Source: Cocleimonas sp. (GTDB lineage: Bacteria; Pseudomonadota; Gammaproteobacteria; Thiotrichales; Thiotrichaceae). From it: a stretch of DNA of 6,649 nt. The notes under the pieces are model-generated. The model searched no databases. It saw nothing but the letters and a program-made list of their open reading frames with translations, and was not told the origin of the DNA. The position numbers were made by a program, and so were the translations under genes. This document shows positions 6,222 to 6,649 of the stretch, in pieces. The DNA lies in the NCBI GenBank assembly GCA_023145485.1, contig JAGLDT010000220.1, positions 1 through 6,649 on the forward strand, in the 5' to 3' direction. The stretch's first letter is position 1; each line of letters starts with the position of its first letter.

Positions 6222-6227
6222 TATACT
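6222..6227 (+). promoter_or_regulatory. Possible -10 element before the final gene
   Basis: TATACT at 6222-6227 resembles a -10 box and lies 9 bases before the ATG at 6236. A transcript from it would be almost leaderless, which would fit the lack of an SD site before that ATG. No good -35 is present at the right distance. TTGATAAC occurs twice just upstream (6181 and 6207), with 26 bases between copy starts, but neither is placed as a -35. Confidence 0.2.
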
Positions 6228-6235
6228 CTACTGTC

Positions 6236-6649
6236 ATGTCATCAATAAAAAAATCCAATATTAGCTGGTCAAGTAGGCTACTTGCAATCTTACTGATTAC
6301 AGCTGTTATTGCGGTAATCTGGGTATTAAAAGATATAGCAATAAGCCTCCCTAAGTCAAAAACTGACAAACAGGCAGGCCTTTCCTCTGTTAAAATTGAT
6401 TCAACAAACAATATTGCTAAGCAACTGGTTAATAAATTTGTTATTTCAAATATACCGCCAAAAGAAAAAAACAATCTGTTACAAGCAGTAAATAATAGCC
6501 TACAGCATTTACAGGAAACTAACCATCATCAAGCATTACTTTTTCTCCAAAAATTGGAATTAAAAGCTTCTATTAGTCATTTAATTGAATCAGTAAAAGA
6601 AGAAGAAAAATCACGTGAAATTGCTAAAATATGGGTTGATATAGGGAAT
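6236..6649 (+). CDS. Membrane-anchored helical protein, 3'-partial
   Basis: The frame runs from ATG 6236 to the last base without a stop, giving 138 residues of a longer protein. Residues 1-14 are polar and basic (K5, K6, R14). Residues about 15-32 form one hydrophobic helix (LLAILLITAVIAVIWV) with no signal-peptidase site, so it is a likely inner-membrane anchor with the N-terminus inside and the rest in the periplasm. Residues 33-55 are a polar linker, and from about 56 the sequence is entirely amphipathic helices (KQLVNKFVI, LLQAVNNSLQHL, HQALLFLQKLELKASI, SREIAKIWVDIGN). The last segment resembles the first helix of a TPR-type repeat, but the repeat is cut off, so TPR is a guess. It lies 56 bases after the DEAD-box-like gene with no clear terminator between, so co-transcription is possible. 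No SD site is visible before the ATG, so the start is less certain than the frame. Confidence 0.8.
   Translation, partial: MSSIKKSNISWSSRLLAILLITAVIAVIWVLKDIAISLPKSKTDKQAGLSSVKIDSTNNIAKQLVNKFVISNIPPKEKNNLLQAVNNSLQHLQETNHHQALLFLQKLELKASISHLIESVKEEEKSREIAKIWVDIGN

Noticed and set aside
6139..6474. 111-codon frame on the - strand
   Set aside because: It overlaps the + strand gene starting at 6236, whose frame has a clean membrane anchor and stays open to the window end.
1..6649. CRISPR array, tRNA, rRNA, insertion sequence or transposase
   Set aside because: No regularly spaced direct repeats, no cloverleaf with the T-loop consensus, no rRNA-like stretch and no transposase-like frame or paired terminal inverted repeats were seen by eye.

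Overview
The window looks like chromosomal DNA from an AT-rich Gammaproteobacterium. Coding is dense and on the + strand, Shine-Dalgarno (SD) sites are of the usual kind, and the envelope and RNA-helicase-type genes fit. A methanotroph or Thiotrichales-like lineage is only a guess; no marker fixes the taxon.

Left block (1-2834). Two translationally linked genes overlap by one base (TAGTG). The first is the 3' part of an all-helical HEAT/ARM-type scaffold that is open from base 1, so it begins outside the window. The second is a 540-residue SWIM zinc-finger protein with a winged-helix-like region and the zinc ligands C516, C518, C531 and H533 at its very end. SWIM proteins of this kind are known beside MoxR AAA+ ATPases, vWA proteins and HEAT proteins in multi-gene ATPase cassettes. 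I infer that the window catches the tail of such a cassette.

Middle block (2835-4212). Two small exported proteins follow: a four-cysteine DUF4360 protein and a LysM protein. A good intrinsic terminator lies between them, and an 11-bp perfect inverted repeat follows the LysM gene.

Non-coding block (4213-4688). About 475 bases contain no convincing gene. The left half has three perfect AT-rich inverted repeats. The right half has a sigma70-like promoter followed by about 218 bases that can fold into five successive stem-loops. The fourth is terminator-like with a short U-run; the fifth lies just before the ribosome binding site of the next gene. This reads as a structured leader, or a small RNA plus a leader.

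Right block (4689-6649). The leader feeds a DEAD-box-family protein whose fold-level landmarks remain (Q motif, P-loop lysine, TPGR). Its catalytic motifs have decayed: DEAD has become DDLT, SAT is lost, and motifs V and VI are degenerate. It looks like a pseudohelicase with a basic Asn/Lys-rich tail. Its likely start is TTG at 4689, not ATG at 4665, which is buried in the leader hairpin. A membrane-anchored helical protein begins at 6236 and runs off the end.

The most promising leads are the degenerate DEAD-box protein with its structured leader, and the HEAT-SWIM cassette.
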